DNA of 64,000 bases, taken from contig CALYMY010000045.1 of NCBI GenBank assembly GCA_944548615.1, forward strand, positions 124,001 to 188,000. Reading direction: 5' to 3'. Shown here one piece after another: positions 47,604 through 62,100 of this stretch; the stretch's first letter is position 1, and every line of letters starts with the position of its first letter. Made by a program: the position numbers and the translations under genes. The DNA is from Micropterix aruncella (taxonomy: Eukaryota; Arthropoda; Insecta; Lepidoptera; Micropterigidae). The notes beneath the pieces are model-generated. The model searched no databases, was not told the DNA's origin, and saw only the letters and a program-made list of their open reading frames with translations.

Positions 47604-49364
47604 AATTTGGTATAGGCATTCCATTATGATGGCAATTACTAAGTTCCACCATGACATGGCTGCTGCACCCAGGGTTGGCTCCCGACGAGGGAACTTCTCA
47701 ACGGTCAACCGTAGAGACGTGAAATTTGGTATAGGCATTCCATTATGATGGCAATTACTAAGTTCCACCATGACATGGCTGCTGCACCCAGGGTTGGCTC
47801 CCGACGAGGGAACTCCTCAACGGTCAACCGTAGAGACGTGAAATTTGGTATAGGCATTCCATTATGATGGCAATTACTAAGTTCCACCATGACATGGCTG
47901 CTGCACCCAGGGTTGGCTCCCGACGAGGGAACTCCTCAACGGTCAACCGTAGAGACGTGAAATTTGGTATAGGCATTCCATTATGATGGCAATTACTAAG
48001 TTCCACCATGACATGGCTGCTGCACCCAGGGTTGGCTCCCGACGAGGGAACTCCTCAACGGTCAACCGTAGAGACGTGAAATTTGGTATAGGCATTCCAT
48101 TATGACGGCAATTTCTAAGTTCCACCATGACATCGCTGCTGCACCCAGGGTTGGCTCCCGACGAGGGAACTCCTCAACGGTCAACCGTAGAGACGTGAAA
48201 TTTGGTATAGGCATTCCATTATGATGGCAATTACTAAGTTCCACCATGACATGGCTGCTGCACCCAGGGTTGGCTCCCGACGAGGGAACTCCTCAACGGT
48301 CAACCGTAGAGACGTGAAATTTGGTATAGGCATTCCATTATGATGGCAATTACTAAGTTCCACCATGACATGGCTGCTGCACACAGGGTTGGCTCCCGAC
48401 GAGGGAACTCCTCAACGGTCAACCGTAGAGACGTGAAATTTGGTATAGGCATTCCATTATGATGGCAATTACTAAGTTCCACCATGACATGGCTGCTGCA
48501 CCCAGGGTTGGCTCCCGACGAGGGAACTCCTCAACGGTCAACCGTAGAGACGTGAAATTTGGTATAGGCATTCCATTATGATGGCAATTACTAAGTTCCA
48601 CCATGACATGGCTGCTGCACCCAGGGTTGGCTCCCGACGAGGGAACTCCTCAACGGTCAACCGTAGAGACGTGAAATTTGGTATAGGCATTCCATTATGA
48701 CGGCAATTTCTAAGTTCCACCATGACATCGCTGCTGCACCCAGGGTTGGCTCCCGACGAGGGAACTCCTCAACGGTCAACCGTAGAGACGTGAAATTTGG
48801 TATAGGCATTCCATTATGATGGCAATTACTAAGTTCCACCATGACATGGCTGCTGCACCCAGGGTTGGCTCCCGACGAGGGAACTCCTCAACGGTCAACC
48901 GTAGAGACGTGAAATTTGGTATAGGCATTCCATTATGATGGCAATTACTAAGTTCCACCATGACATGGCTGCTGCACCCAGGGTTGGCTCCCGACGAGGG
49001 AACTCCTCAACGGTCAACCGTAGAGACGTGAAATTTGGTATAGGCATTCCATTATGACGGCAATTTCTAAGTTCCACCATGACATCGCTGCTGCACCCAG
49101 GGTTGGCTCCCGACGAGGGAACTCCTCAACGGTCAACCGTAGAGACGTGAAATTTGGTATAGGCATTCCATTATGATGGCAATTACTAAGTTCCACCATG
49201 ACATGGCTGCTGCACCCAGGGTTGGCTCCCGACGATGGAACTCCTCAACGGTCAACCGTAGAGACGTGAAATTTGGTATAGGCATTCCATTATGATGGCA
49301 ATTACTAAGTTCCACCATGACATGGCTGCTGCACCCAGGGTTGGCTCCCGACGAGGGAACTCCT
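47565..49364. repeat. 119-bp satellite array A11, 15 monomers
   Basis: Fifteen monomers plus partial, type B at 5, 10 and 13. Two private changes, GCACACAGGGTT near 48382 and GACGATGGAAC near 49236, are absent from the partner at 16925. Confidence 0.97.
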
Positions 49365-51400
49365 GAACATAGAAATTGTTATGAATAAATGTCATTTTTC
49401 GAAAAAGACCGTGATAGAGTAAATAAAACGCGTTACGGTGTTTGGGCATAACGAAGGCCTTTGAAATCTCTACGAAATGGCATTTTCGAAATTTTGACAT
49501 TTTGAAATTTTTTATATAAACTTTCATTTTGAACATAGAAATTGTTATGAAAAAATCACATTTTTCACAAAAGAACGAGATAGAGTAAACCTACCGCGTT
49601 GCGGTCTTTGGCGAGATCGACACCCCGCTTAAGCTCTACAAAATGGCATTTTTGAAATTTTGACTTTTTGAAAAATTTTATATAAAATTTCATTTTAAAC
49701 ATAGAAATTATTATGAAAAAATCATATTTTTCGAAAAAGATCGTGATAGAGTAAACCTATAGGGTTCGGCGTTCGGACAGAACGACGGCCTTGGTAATCT
49801 CTACAAAATGGCATTTTCGAAATTTTGACATTTTGAAAAATTTTATATAAAATTTCATTTTAAACATAGAAATTGTTATGAAAAAATCACATTTTTCGAA
49901 AAAGATCGTGATAGAGTAAACCTATAGGGTTACGGGGTTCGGACAGAACGACGGCCTTGGTAATCTCTACAAAATGGCATTTTCGAAATTTTGACATTTT
50001 GAAATTTTTTATATAAACTTTCATTTTGAACATAGAAATTGTTATGAATTAATGACATTTTTCGAAAAAGACCGTGATAGAGTAAATGAAACGCGTTACG
50101 GTGTTCAGGTAGAACGAAGGCCTTTGAAATCTCTACGAAATGGCATTTTCGAAATTTTGACATTTTGAAATTTTTTATATAAACTTTCATTTTGAACATA
50201 GAAATTGTTATGAAAAAATCACATTTTTCGAAATAAATCGAGATAGAGTAAACCTACCGCGTTGCGGTCTTTGGCGAGATCGACACCCCGCTTAAGCTCT
50301 ACAAAATGGCATTTTTGAAATTTTGACATTTTGAAAAATTTTATATGAAATTTCATTTTAAACATAGAAATTATAATGAAAAAATCACATTTTTCGAAAA
50401 AGATCGTGATAGAGTAAACCTATAGCGTTACGGCGTTCGGACAGAACCACGGCCTTGGTAATCTCTACGAAATGGCATTTTCGAAATTTTGACATTTTGA
50501 AATTTTTTATATAAACTTTCATTTTGAACATAGAAATTGTTATGAATAAATGACATTTTTCGAAAAAGACCGTGATAGAGTAAACCTACCGCGTTGCGGT
50601 CTTTGGCTAGATCGACACCCCGCTTAAGCTCTACAAAATGGCATTTTTGAAATTTTGACATTTTGAAAAATTTTATATAAAATTTCATTTTAAACATAGA
50701 AATTGTTATGAAAAAATCACATTTTTCGAAAAAGATCGTGATAGAGTAAACCTATAGCGTTACGGCGTTCGGACAGAACGACGGCCTTGGTAATCTCTAC
50801 AAAATGGCATTTTCGAAATTTTGACATTTTGAAAAATTTTATATAAAATTTCATTTTAAACATAGAAATTGTTATGAAAAAATCACATTTTTCGAAAAAG
50901 ATCGTGATAGAGTAAACCTATAGCGTTACGGCGTTCGGACAGAACGACGGCCTTGGTAATCTCTACAAAATGGCATTTTCGAAATTTTGACATTTTGAAA
51001 AATTTTATATAAACTTTCATTTTGAACATAGAAATTGTTATGAAAAAATCACATTTTTCGAAATAAATCGATATAGAGTAAACCTACCGCGTTGCGGTCT
51101 TTGGCGAGATCGACACCCCGCTTAAGCTCTACAAAATGGCATTTTTGAAATTTTGATATTTTGAAATTTTTTATATAAACTTTCATTTTGAACTTGGAAA
51201 TTATTATGAAAAAATCACATTTTTCGAAATAAATCGAGATAGAGTAAACCTAACGCGTTACGGTGTTCGGACAGAACGAAGGCCTTTGAAATCTCTACGA
51301 AATGGCATTTCCGAAATTTTGACATTTTGAATTTTTTTATATAAACTTTCATTTTGAACATAGAAATTGTTATGAAAAAATCACATTTTTCGAAATAAAT
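49365..51400. repeat. 166-bp satellite array B11, 12 monomers + 45 bp, one base deleted
   Basis: 2036 bp, partner of the array at 18725 and sharing its AGGGTTCGGCG deletion. A private change, GGGTTACGGGGTTCGG, lies near 49930. Confidence 0.95.
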
Positions 51401-51984
51401 TGGCTTCCGACGTTTGAGGGCTATTGCGCTAAAAGGCATCAATAGTCCTCCCTGTTTATTATTATCTAATAGAGTTTTGCTTTGCGCATCTAACGCTTCT
51501 TTTAATTTTCAAATCTGAGTAATATTAACGGAATTATAGACGATTTAATATCTGTATAGGTATATTGATTTATCGATTTAACGGTTTTGTTTCCATAGTA
51601 ACGAGCTCAGGCGGTGGCCCGACTCGCAATAGAATATTTATCGATTTAACGATTTCTGTTTCTATGGTAACTTCAGCCCTCGTCATACTTGCGAAAGTTT
51701 ATTTATCGATTTTACGATGTTTGTTTTCAATAGTAGCGATCCGAGCCAAGGGAGTTTTAGTATTTTTCCCGCGGCTTCGTTTAATAAATTAAATATTATA
51801 TTCTTTATTTTATCATATACACACAAGCGAGGTGTCAAAAGATAGGGTTTTAGAACGCTTTTCATTTCATTGCTTCTGCTTTTTATCTCGTCTTCTTCTT
51901 CTTCTTTAATTACTTTTCAATACTATTTAATCTGTGCTTTTTCATTTTCATTTTCAGTGCCTTTGATCAACGAGAAGAGACAAT
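51401..51984 (+). promoter_or_regulatory. Unique linker U12
   Basis: Full-length linker, CAAATCTGAG form, following a long-haplotype array. Confidence 0.4.
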
Positions 51985-52155
51985 ATGGAGACCACAGAAA
52001 TAGAAGTGCCGTTTCGGAATTTCGAAGAAATACCGGAAAGAGCCAGAGATATTGCCCGCGAGGCGTTAAACGAATTAAAAGGAGTAAACAACCTACGGAA
52101 AGAGGTACGTGACAAGGACGAGGGAACTCCTCAACGGTCAACCGTAGAGACGTGA
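51985..52155 (+). CDS. Repeated short exon/ORF, copy 12
   Basis: Open copy, donor at 52105, stop at 52153-52155. The peptide is identical to copy 1. First of two tandem short units. Confidence 0.42.
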   Translation: METTEIEVPFRNFEEIPERARDIAREALNELKGVNNLRKEVRDKDEGTPQRSTVET

Positions 52156-52964
52156 AATTTGGTATAGGCATTCCATTATGATGGCAATTACTAAGTTCCA
52201 CCATGACATGGCTGCTGCACCCAGGGTTGGCTCCCGACGAGGGAACTTCTCAACGGTCAACCGTAGAGACGTGAAATTTGGTATAGGCATTCCATTATGA
52301 TGGCAATTACTAAGTTCCACCATGACATGGCTGCTGCACCCAGGGTTGGCTCCCGACGAGGGAACTCCTCAACGGTCAACCGTAGAGACGTGAAATTTGG
52401 TATAGGCATTCCATTATGATGGCAATTACTAAGTTCCACCATGACATGGCTGCTGCACCCAGGGTTGGCTCCCGACGAGGGAACTCCTCAACGGTCAACC
52501 GTAGAGACGTGAAATTTGGTATAGGCATTCCATTATGATGGCAATTACTAAGTTCCACCATGACATGGCTGCTGCACCCAGGGTTGGCTCCCGACGAGGG
52601 AACTCCTCAACGGTCAACCGTAGAGACGTGAAATTTGGTATAGGCATTCCATTATGACGGCAATTTCTAAGTTCCACCATGACATCGCTGCTGCACCCAG
52701 GGTTGGCTCCCGACGAGGGAACTCCTCAACGGTCAACCGTAGAGACGTGAAATTTGGTATAGGCATTCCATTATGATGGCAATTATTAAGTTCCACCATG
52801 ACATGGCTGCTGCACCCAGGGTTGGCTCCCGACGAGGGAACTCCTCAACGGTCAACCGTAGAGACGTGAAATTTGGTATAGGCATTCCATTATGATGGCA
52901 ATTACTAAGTTCCACCATGACATGGCTGCTGCACCCAGGGTTGGCTCCCGACGAGGGAACTCCT
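52117..52964. repeat. 119-bp satellite array A12, 7 monomers
   Basis: Seven monomers plus partial, type B at 5, ATTATTAAG at 6. Confidence 0.97.
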
Positions 52965-54005
52965 GAACATAGAAATTGTTATGAATAAATGTCATTTTTC
53001 GAAAAAGACCGTGATAGAGTAAATAAAACGCGTTACGGTGTTTGGGCATAACGAAGGCCTTTGAAATCTCTACGAAATGGCATTTTCGAAATTTTGACAT
53101 TTTGAAATTTTTTATATAAACTTTTATTTTGAACATAGAAATTGTTATGAAAAAATGACATTTTTCGAAAAAGACCGTGATAGAGTAAACCTACCGCGTT
53201 GCGGTCTTTGGCGAGATCGACACCCCGCTTAAGCTCTACAAAATGGCATTTTTGAAATTTTGCAATTTTGAAAAATTTTATATAAAATTTCATTTTAAAC
53301 ATAGAAATTATTATGAAAAAAGCACATTTTTCGAAAAAGATCGTGATAGAGTAAACCTATAGCGTTACGGCGTTCGGACAGAACGACGGCCTTGATAATC
53401 TCTACGAAATGGCTATTTCAAAATTTTGACATTTTGAAATTTTTTATATAAACTTTCATTTTGAACATAGAAATTGTTATCAAAAAATCACATTTTTTAC
53501 AAAAGAACGAGATAGAGTAAACCTACCGCGTTGCGGCCTTTGGCGAGATCGACACCCCGCTTAAGCTCTACAAAATGGCATTTTTGAAATTTTGAAATTT
53601 TGAAAAATTTTATATAAAATTTCATTTTAAACATAGAAATTATTATGAAAAAATCACATTTTTCGAAAAAGATCGTGATAGAGTAAACCTATAGCGTTAC
53701 GGCGTTTGGACAGAACGACGGCCTTGATAATCTCTACGAAATGGCTATTTCAAAATTTTGACATTTTGAAATTTTTTATATAAACTTTCATTTTAAACAT
53801 AGAAATTGTTATCAAAAAATCACATTTTTCACAAAAGAACGAGATAGAGTAAACCTACCGCGTTGCGGTTTTTGGCGAGATCGACACCCCGCTTAAGCGC
53901 TACAAAATGGCATTTTTGAAATTTTGACATTTTGAATTTTTTTATATAAACTTTCATTTTGAACATAGAAATTGTTATGAAAAAATCACATTTTTCGAAA
54001 TAAAT
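52965..54005. repeat. 166-bp satellite array B12, 6 monomers + 45 bp (short haplotype)
   Basis: 1041-bp short-haplotype array. Confidence 0.96.
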
Positions 54006-54589
54006 TGGCTTCCGACGTTTGAGGGCTATTGCGCTAAAAGGCATCAATAGTCCTCCCTGTTTATTATTATCTAATAGAGTTTTGCTTTGCGCATCTAACG
54101 CTTCTTTTAATTTTCAAATTTGAGTAATATTAACGGAATTATAGACGATTTAATATCTGTATAGGTATATTGATTTATCGATTTAACGGTTTTGTTTCCA
54201 TAGTAACGAGCTCAGGCGGTGGCCCGACTCGCAATAGAATATTTATCGATTTAACGATTTCTGTTTCTATGGTAACTTCAGCCCTCGTCATACTTGCGAA
54301 AGTTTATTTATCGATTTTACGATGTTTGTTTTCAATAGTAGCGATCCGAGCCAAGGGAGTTTTAGTATTTTTCCCGCGGCTTCGTTTAATAAATTAAATA
54401 TTATATTCTTTATTTTATCATATACACACAAGCGAGGTGTCAAAAGATAGGGTTTTAGAACGCTTTTCATTTCATTGCTTCTGCTTTTTATCTCGTCTTC
54501 TTCTTCTTCTTTAATTACTTTTCAATACTATTTAATCTGTGCTTTTTCATTTTCATTTTCAGTGCCTTTGATCAACGAGAAGAGACAAT
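54006..54589 (+). promoter_or_regulatory. Unique linker U13
   Basis: Full-length linker, CAAATTTGAG form. It belongs to the tandemly duplicated 2605-bp unit. Confidence 0.4.
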
Positions 54590-54760
54590 ATGGAGACCAC
54601 AGAAATAGAAGTGCCGTTTCGGAATTTCGAAGAAATACCGGAAAGAGCCAGAGATATTGCCCGCGAGGCGTTAAACGAATTAAAAGGAGTAAACAACCTA
54701 CGGAAAGAGGTACGTGACAAGGACGAGGGAACTCCTCAACGGTCAACCGTAGAGACGTGA
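54590..54760 (+). CDS. Repeated short exon/ORF, copy 13
   Basis: Open copy, donor at 54710, stop at 54758-54760. The peptide is identical to copy 1. It belongs to the 2605-bp unit that has no counterpart in higher-order copy 1. Confidence 0.42.
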   Translation: METTEIEVPFRNFEEIPERARDIAREALNELKGVNNLRKEVRDKDEGTPQRSTVET

Positions 54761-55569
54761 AATTTGGTATAGGCATTCCATTATGATGGCAATTACTAAG
54801 TTCCACCATGACATGGCTGCTGCACCCAGGGTTGGCTCCCGACGAGGGAACTTCTCAACGGTCAACCGTAGAGACGTGAAATTTGGTATAGGCATTCCAT
54901 TATGATGGCAATTACTAAGTTCCACCATGACATGGCTGCTGCACCCAGGGTTGGCTCCCGACGAGGGAACTCCTCAACGGTCAACCGTAGAGACGTGAAA
55001 TTTGGTATAGGCATTCCATTATGATGGCAATTACTAAGTTCCACCATGACATGGCTGCTGCACCCAGGGTTGGCTCCCGACGAGGGAACTCCTCAACGGT
55101 CAACCGTAGAGACGTGAAATTTGGTATAGGCATTCCATTATGATGGCAATTACTAAGTTCCACCATGACATGGCTGCTGCACCCAGGGTTGGCTCCCGAC
55201 GAGGGAACTCCTCAACGGTCAACCGTAGAGACGTGAAATTTGGTATAGGCATTCCATTATGACGGCAATTTCTAAGTTCCACCATGACATCGCTGCTGCA
55301 CCCAGGGTTGGCTCCCGACGAGGGAACTCCTCAACGGTCAACCGTAGAGACGTGAAATTTGGTATAGGCATTCCATTATGATGGCAATTATTAAGTTCCA
55401 CCATGACATGGCTGCTGCACCCAGGGTTGGCTCCCGACGAGGGAACTCCTCAACGGTCAACCGTAGAGACGTGAAATTTGGTATAGGCATTCCATTATGA
55501 TGGCAATTACTAAGTTCCACCATGACATGGCTGCTGCACCCAGGGTTGGCTCCCGACGAGGGAACTCCT
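54722..55569. repeat. 119-bp satellite array A13, 7 monomers
   Basis: Seven monomers plus partial, same type pattern as the array at 52117, 2605 bp upstream. Confidence 0.97.
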
Positions 55570-56610
55570 GAACATAGAAATTGTTATGAATAAATGTCAT
55601 TTTTCGAAAAAGACCGTGATAGAGTAAATAAAACGCGTTACGGTGTTTGGGCATAACGAAGGCCTTTGAAATCTCTACGAAATGGCATTTTCGAAATTTT
55701 GACATTTTGAAATTTTTTATATAAACTTTTATTTTGAACATAGAAATTGTTATGAAAAAATGACATTTTTCGAAAAAGACCGTGATAGAGTAAACCTACC
55801 GCGTTGCGGTCTTTGGCGAGATCGACACCCCGCTTAAGCTCTACAAAATGGCATTTTTGAAATTTTGCAATTTTGAAAAATTTTATATAAAATTTCATTT
55901 TAAACATAGAAATTATTATGAAAAAAGCACATTTTTCGAAAAAGATCGTGATAGAGTAAACCTATAGCGTTACGGCGTTCGGACAGAACGACGGCCTTGA
56001 TAATCTCTACGAAATGGCTATTTCAAAATTTTGACATTTTGAAATTTTTTATATAAACTTTCATTTTGAACATAGAAATTGTTATCAAAAAATCACATTT
56101 TTTACAAAAGAACGAGATAGAGTAAACCTACCGCGTTGCGGCCTTTGGCGAGATCGACACCCCGCTTAAGCTCTACAAAATGGCATTTTTGAAATTTTGA
56201 AATTTTGAAAAATTTTATATAAAATTTCATTTTAAACATAGAAATTATTATGAAAAAATCACATTTTTCGAAAAAGATCGTGATAGAGTAAACCTATAGC
56301 GTTACGGCGTTTGGACAGAACGACGGCCTTGATAATCTCTACGAAATGGCTATTTCAAAATTTTGACATTTTGAAATTTTTTATATAAACTTTCATTTTA
56401 AACATAGAAATTGTTATCAAAAAATCACATTTTTCACAAAAGAACGAGATAGAGTAAACCTACCGCGTTGCGGTTTTTGGCGAGATCGACACCCCGCTTA
56501 AGCGCTACAAAATGGCATTTTTGAAATTTTGACATTTTGAATTTTTTTATATAAACTTTCATTTTGAACATAGAAATTGTTATGAAAAAATCACATTTTT
56601 CGAAATAAAT
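55570..56610. repeat. 166-bp satellite array B13, 6 monomers + 45 bp (short haplotype)
   Basis: 1041-bp short-haplotype array, tandem duplicate of that at 52965. Confidence 0.96.
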
Positions 56611-57194
56611 TGGCTTCCGACGTTTGAGGGCTATTGCGCTAAAAGGCATCAATAGTCCTCCCTGTTTATTATTATCTAATAGAGTTTTGCTTTGCGCATC
56701 TAACGCTTCTTTTAATTTTCAAATTTGAGTAATATTAACGGAATTATAGACGATTTAATATCTGTATAGGTATATTGATTTATCGATTTAACGGTTTTGT
56801 TTCCATAGTAACGAGCTCAGGCGGTGGCCCGACTCGCAATAGAATATTTATCGATTTAACGATTTCTGTTTCTATGGTAACTTCAGCCCTCGTCATACTT
56901 GCGAAAGTTTATTTATCGATTTTACGATGTTTGTTTTCAATAGTAGCGATCCGAGCCAAGGGAGTTTTAGTATTTTTCCCGCGGCTTCGTTTAATAAATT
57001 AAATATTATATTCTTTATTTTATCATATACACACAAGCGAGGTGTCAAAAGATAGGGTTTTAGAACGCTTTTCATTTCATTGCTTCTGCTTTTTATCTCG
57101 TCTTCTTCTTCTTCTTTAATTACTTTTCAATACTATTTAATCTGTGCTTTTTCATTTTCATTTTCAGTGCCTTTGATCAACGAGAAGAGACAAT
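56611..57194 (+). promoter_or_regulatory. Unique linker U14
   Basis: Full-length linker, CAAATTTGAG form. It keeps the ordinary GGTAACTTCAGCC, unlike its partner at 23366, so that change arose after the higher-order duplication or was lost here by conversion. Confidence 0.4.
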
Positions 57195-57365
57195 ATGGAG
57201 ACCACAGAAATAGAAGTGCCGTTTCGGAATTTCGAAGAAATACCGGAAAGAGCCAGAGATATTGCCCGCGAGGCGTTAAACGAATTAAAAGGAGTAAACA
57301 ACCTACGGAAAGAGGTACGTGACAAGGACGAGGGAACTCCTCAACGGTCAACCGTAGAGACGTGA
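57195..57365 (+). CDS. Repeated short exon/ORF, copy 14
   Basis: Open copy, donor at 57315, stop at 57363-57365. The peptide is identical to copy 1. It is the last exon in the window and partner of the copy at 23950. Confidence 0.42.
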   Translation: METTEIEVPFRNFEEIPERARDIAREALNELKGVNNLRKEVRDKDEGTPQRSTVET

Positions 57366-59126
57366 AATTTGGTATAGGCATTCCATTATGATGGCAATTA
57401 CTAAGTTCCACCATGACATGGCTGCTGCACCCAGGGTTGGCTCCCGACGAGGGAACTTCTCAACGGTCAACCGTAGAGACGTGAAATTTGGTATAGGCAT
57501 TCCATTATGATGGCAATTACTAAGTTCCACCATGACATGGCTGCTGCACCCAGGGTTGGCTCCCGACGAGGGAACTCCTCAACGGTCAACCGTAGAGACG
57601 TGAAATTTGGTATAGGCATTCCATTATGATGGCAATTACTAAGTTCCACCATGACATGGCTGCTGCACCCAGGGTTGGCTCCCGACGAGGGAACTCCTCA
57701 ACGGTCAACCGTAGAGACGTGAAATTTGGTATAGGCATTCCATTATGATGGCAATTACTAAGTTCCACCATGACATGGCTGCTGCACCCAGGGTTGGCTC
57801 CCGACGAGGGAACTCCTCAACGGTCAACCGTAGAGACGTGAAATTTGGTATAGGCATTCCATTATGACGGCAATTTCTAAGTTCCACCATGACATCGCTG
57901 CTGCACCCAGGGTTGGCTCCCGACGAGGGAACTCCTCAACGGTCAACCGTAGAGACGTGAAATTTGGTATAGGCATTCCATTATGATGGCAATTACTAAG
58001 TTCCACCATGACATGGCTGCTGCACCCAGGGTTGGCTCCCGACGAGGGAACTCCTCAACGGTCAACCGTAGAGACGTGAAATTTGGTATAGGCATTCCAT
58101 TATGATGGCAATTACTAAGTTCCACCATGACATGGCTGCTGCACCCAGGGTTGGCTCCCGACGAGGGAACTCCTCAACGGTCAACCGTAGAGACGTGAAA
58201 TTTGGTATAGGCATTCCATTATGATGGCAATTACTAAGTTCCACCATGACATGGCTGCTGCACCCAGGGTTGGCTCCCGACGAGGGAACTCCTCAACGGT
58301 CAACCGTAGAGACGTGAAATTTGGTATAGGCATTCCATTATGATGGCAATTACTAAGTTCCACCATGACATGGCTGCTGCACCCAGGGTTGGCTCCCGAC
58401 GAGGGAACTCCTCAACGGTCAACCGTAGAGACGTGAAATTTGGTATAGGCATTCCATTATGACGGCAATTTCTAAGTTCCACCATGACATCGCTGCTGCA
58501 CCCAGGGTTGGCTCCCGACGAGGGAACTCCTCAACGGTCAACCGTAGAGACGTGAAATTTGGTATAGGCATTCCATTATGATGGCAATTACTAAGTTCCA
58601 CCATGACATGGCTGCTGCACCCAGGGTTGGCTCCCGACGAGGGAACTCCTCAACGGTCAACCGTAGAGACGTGAAATTTGGTATAGGCATTCCATTATGA
58701 TGGCAATTACTAAGTTCCACCATGACATGGCTGCTGCACCCAGGGTTGGCTCCCGACGAGGGAACTCCTCAACGGTCAACCGTAGAGACGTGAAATTTGG
58801 TATAGGCATTCCATTATGACGGCAATTTCTAAGTTCCACCATGACATCGCTGCTGCACCCAGGGTTGGCTCCCGACGAGGGAACTCCTCAACGGTCAACC
58901 GTAGAGACGTGAAATTTGGTATAGGCATTCCATTATGATGGCAATTACTAAGTTCCACCATGACATGGCTGCTGCACCCAGGGTTGGCTCCCGACGAGGG
59001 AACTCCTCAACGGTCAACCGTAGAGACGTGAAATTTGGTATAGGCATTCCATTATGATGGCAATTACTAAGTTCCACCATGACATGGCTGCTGCACCCAG
59101 GGTTGGCTCCCGACGAGGGAACTCCT
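57327..59126. repeat. 119-bp satellite array A14, 15 monomers
   Basis: Fifteen monomers plus partial, type B at 5, 10 and 13, partner of the array at 24082. Confidence 0.97.
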
Positions 59127-62100
59127 GAACATAGAAATTGTTATGAATAAATGTCATTTTTCGAAAAAGACCGTGATAGAGTAAATAAAACGCATTACGG
59201 TGTTTGGGCATAACGAAGGCCTTTGAAATCTCTACGAAATGGCATTTTCGAAATTTTGACATTTTGAAATTTTTTATATAAACTTTCATTTTGAACATAG
59301 AAATTGTTATGAAAAAATCACATTTTTCACAAAAGAACGAGATAGAGTAAACCTACCGCGTTGCGGTCTTTGGCGAGATCGACACCCCGCTTAAGCTCTA
59401 CAAAATGGCATTTTTGAAATTTTGACTTTTTGAAAAATTTTATATAAAATTTCATTTTAAACATAGAAATTATTATGAAAAAATCATATTTTTCGAAAAA
59501 GATCGTGATAGAGTAAACCTATAGGGTTCGGCGTTCGGACAGAACGACGGCCTTGGTAATCTCTACAAAATGGCATTTTCGAAATTTTGACATTTTGAAA
59601 AATTTTATATAAAATTTCATTTTAAACATAGAAATTGTTATGAAAAAATCACATTTTTCGAAAAAGATCGTGATAGAGTAAACCTATAGGGTTACGGCGT
59701 TCGGACAGAACGACGGCCTTGGTAATCTCTACAAAATGGCATTTTCGAAATTTTGACATTTTGAAATTTTTTATATAAACTTTCATTTTGAACATAGAAA
59801 TTGTTATGAATTAATGACATTTTTCGAAAAAGACCGTGATAGAGTAAATGAAACGCGTTACGGTGTTCAGGCAGAACGAAGGCCTTTGAAATCTCTACGA
59901 AATGGCATTTTCCAAATTTTGACATTTTGAAATTTTTTATATAAACTTTCATTTTGAACATAGAAATTGTTATGAAAAAATCACATTTTTCGAAATAAAT
60001 CGAGATAGAGTAAACCTACCGCGTTGCGGTCTTTGGCGAGATCGACACCCCGCTTAAGCTCTACAAAATGGCATTTTTGAAATTTTGACATTTTGAAAAA
60101 TTTTATATCAAATTTCATTTTAAACATAGAAATTATAATGAAAAAATCACATTTTTCGAAAAAGATCGTGATAGAGTAAACCTATAGCGTTACGGCGTTC
60201 GGACAGAACCACGGCCTTGGTAATCTCTACGAAATGGCATTTTCGAAATTTTGACATTTTGAAATTTTTTATATAAACTTTCATTTTGAACATAGAAATT
60301 GTTATGAATAAATGACATTTTTCGAAAAAGACCGTGATAGAGTAAACCTACCGCGTTGCGGTCTTTGGCTAGATCGACACCCCGCTTAAGCTCTACAAAA
60401 TGGCATTTTTGAAATTTTGACATTTTGAAAAATTTTATATAAAATTTCATTTTAAACATAGAAATTATTATGAAAAAATCATATTTTTCGAAAAAGATCG
60501 TGATAGAGTAAACCTATAGGGTTACGGCGTTCGGACAGAACGACGGCCTTGGTAATCTCTACAAAATGGCATTTTCAAAATTTTGACATTTTGAAAAATT
60601 TTATATAAAATTTCATTTTAAACATAGAAATTGTTATGAAAAAATCACATTTTTCGAAAAAGATCGTGATAGAGTAAACCTATAGGGTTACGGCGTTCGG
60701 ACAGAACGACGGCCTTGGTAATCTCTACAAAATGGCATTTTCGAAATTTTGATATTTTGAAATTTTTTATATAAACTTTCATTTTGAACATAGAAATTGT
60801 TATGAATTAATGACATTTTTTGAAAAAGACCGTGATAGAGTAAATGAAACGCGTTACGGTGTTCAGGCAGAACGAAGGCCTTTGAAATCTCTACGAAATG
60901 GCATTTTCGAAATTTTGACATTTTGAAATTTTTTATATAAACTTTCATTTTGAACATAGAAATTGTTATGAAAAAATCACATTTTTCGAAATAAATCGAG
61001 ATAGAGTAAACCTACCGCGTTGCGGTCTTTGGCGAGATCGACACCCCGCTTAAGCTCTACAAAATGGCATTTTTGAAATTTTGACATTTTGAAAAATTTT
61101 ATATAAAATTTCATTTTAAACATAGAAATTATAATGAAAAAATCACATTTTTCGAAAAAGATCGTGATAGAGTAAACCTATAGCGTTACTGCGTTCGGAC
61201 AGAACCACGGCCTTGGTAATCTCTACGAAATGGCATTTTCGAAATTTTGACATTTTGAAATTTTTTATATAAACTTTCATTTTGAACATAGAAATTGTTA
61301 TGAATAAATGACATTTTTCGAAAAAGACCGTGATAGAGTAAACCTACCGCGTTGCGGTCTTTGGCTAGATCGACACCCCGCTTAAGCTCTACAAAATGGC
61401 ATTTTTGAAATTTTGACATTTTGAAAAATTTTATATAAAATTTCATTTTAAACATAGAAATTGTTATGAAAAAATCACATTTTTCGAAAAAGATCGTGAT
61501 AGAGTAAACCTATAGCGTTACGGCGTTCGGACAGAACGACGGCCTTGGTAATCTCTACAAAATGGCATTTTCGAAATTTTGACATTTTGAAAAATTTTAT
61601 ATAAAATTTCATTTTAAACATAGAAATTGTTATGAAAAAATCACATTTTTCGAAAAAGATCGTGATAGAGTAAACCTATAGCGTTACGGCGTTCGGACAG
61701 AACGACGGCCTTGGTAATCTCTACAAAATGGCATTTTCGAAATTTTGACATTTTGAAAAATTTTATATAAACTTTCATTTTGAACATAGAAATTGTTATG
61801 AAAAAATCACATTTTTCGAAATAAATCGATATAGAGTAAACCTACCGCGTTGCGGTCTTTGGCGAGATCGACACCCCGCTTAAGCTCTACAAAATGGCAT
61901 TTTTGAAATTTTGATATTTTGAAATTTTTTATATAAACTTTCATTTTGAACTTGGAAATTATTATGAAAAAATCACATTTTTCGAAATAAATCGAGATAG
62001 AGTAAACCTAACGCGTTACGGTGTTCGGACAGAACGAAGGCCTTTGAAATCTCTACGAAATGGCATTTCCGAAATTTTGACATTTTGAATTTTTTTATAT

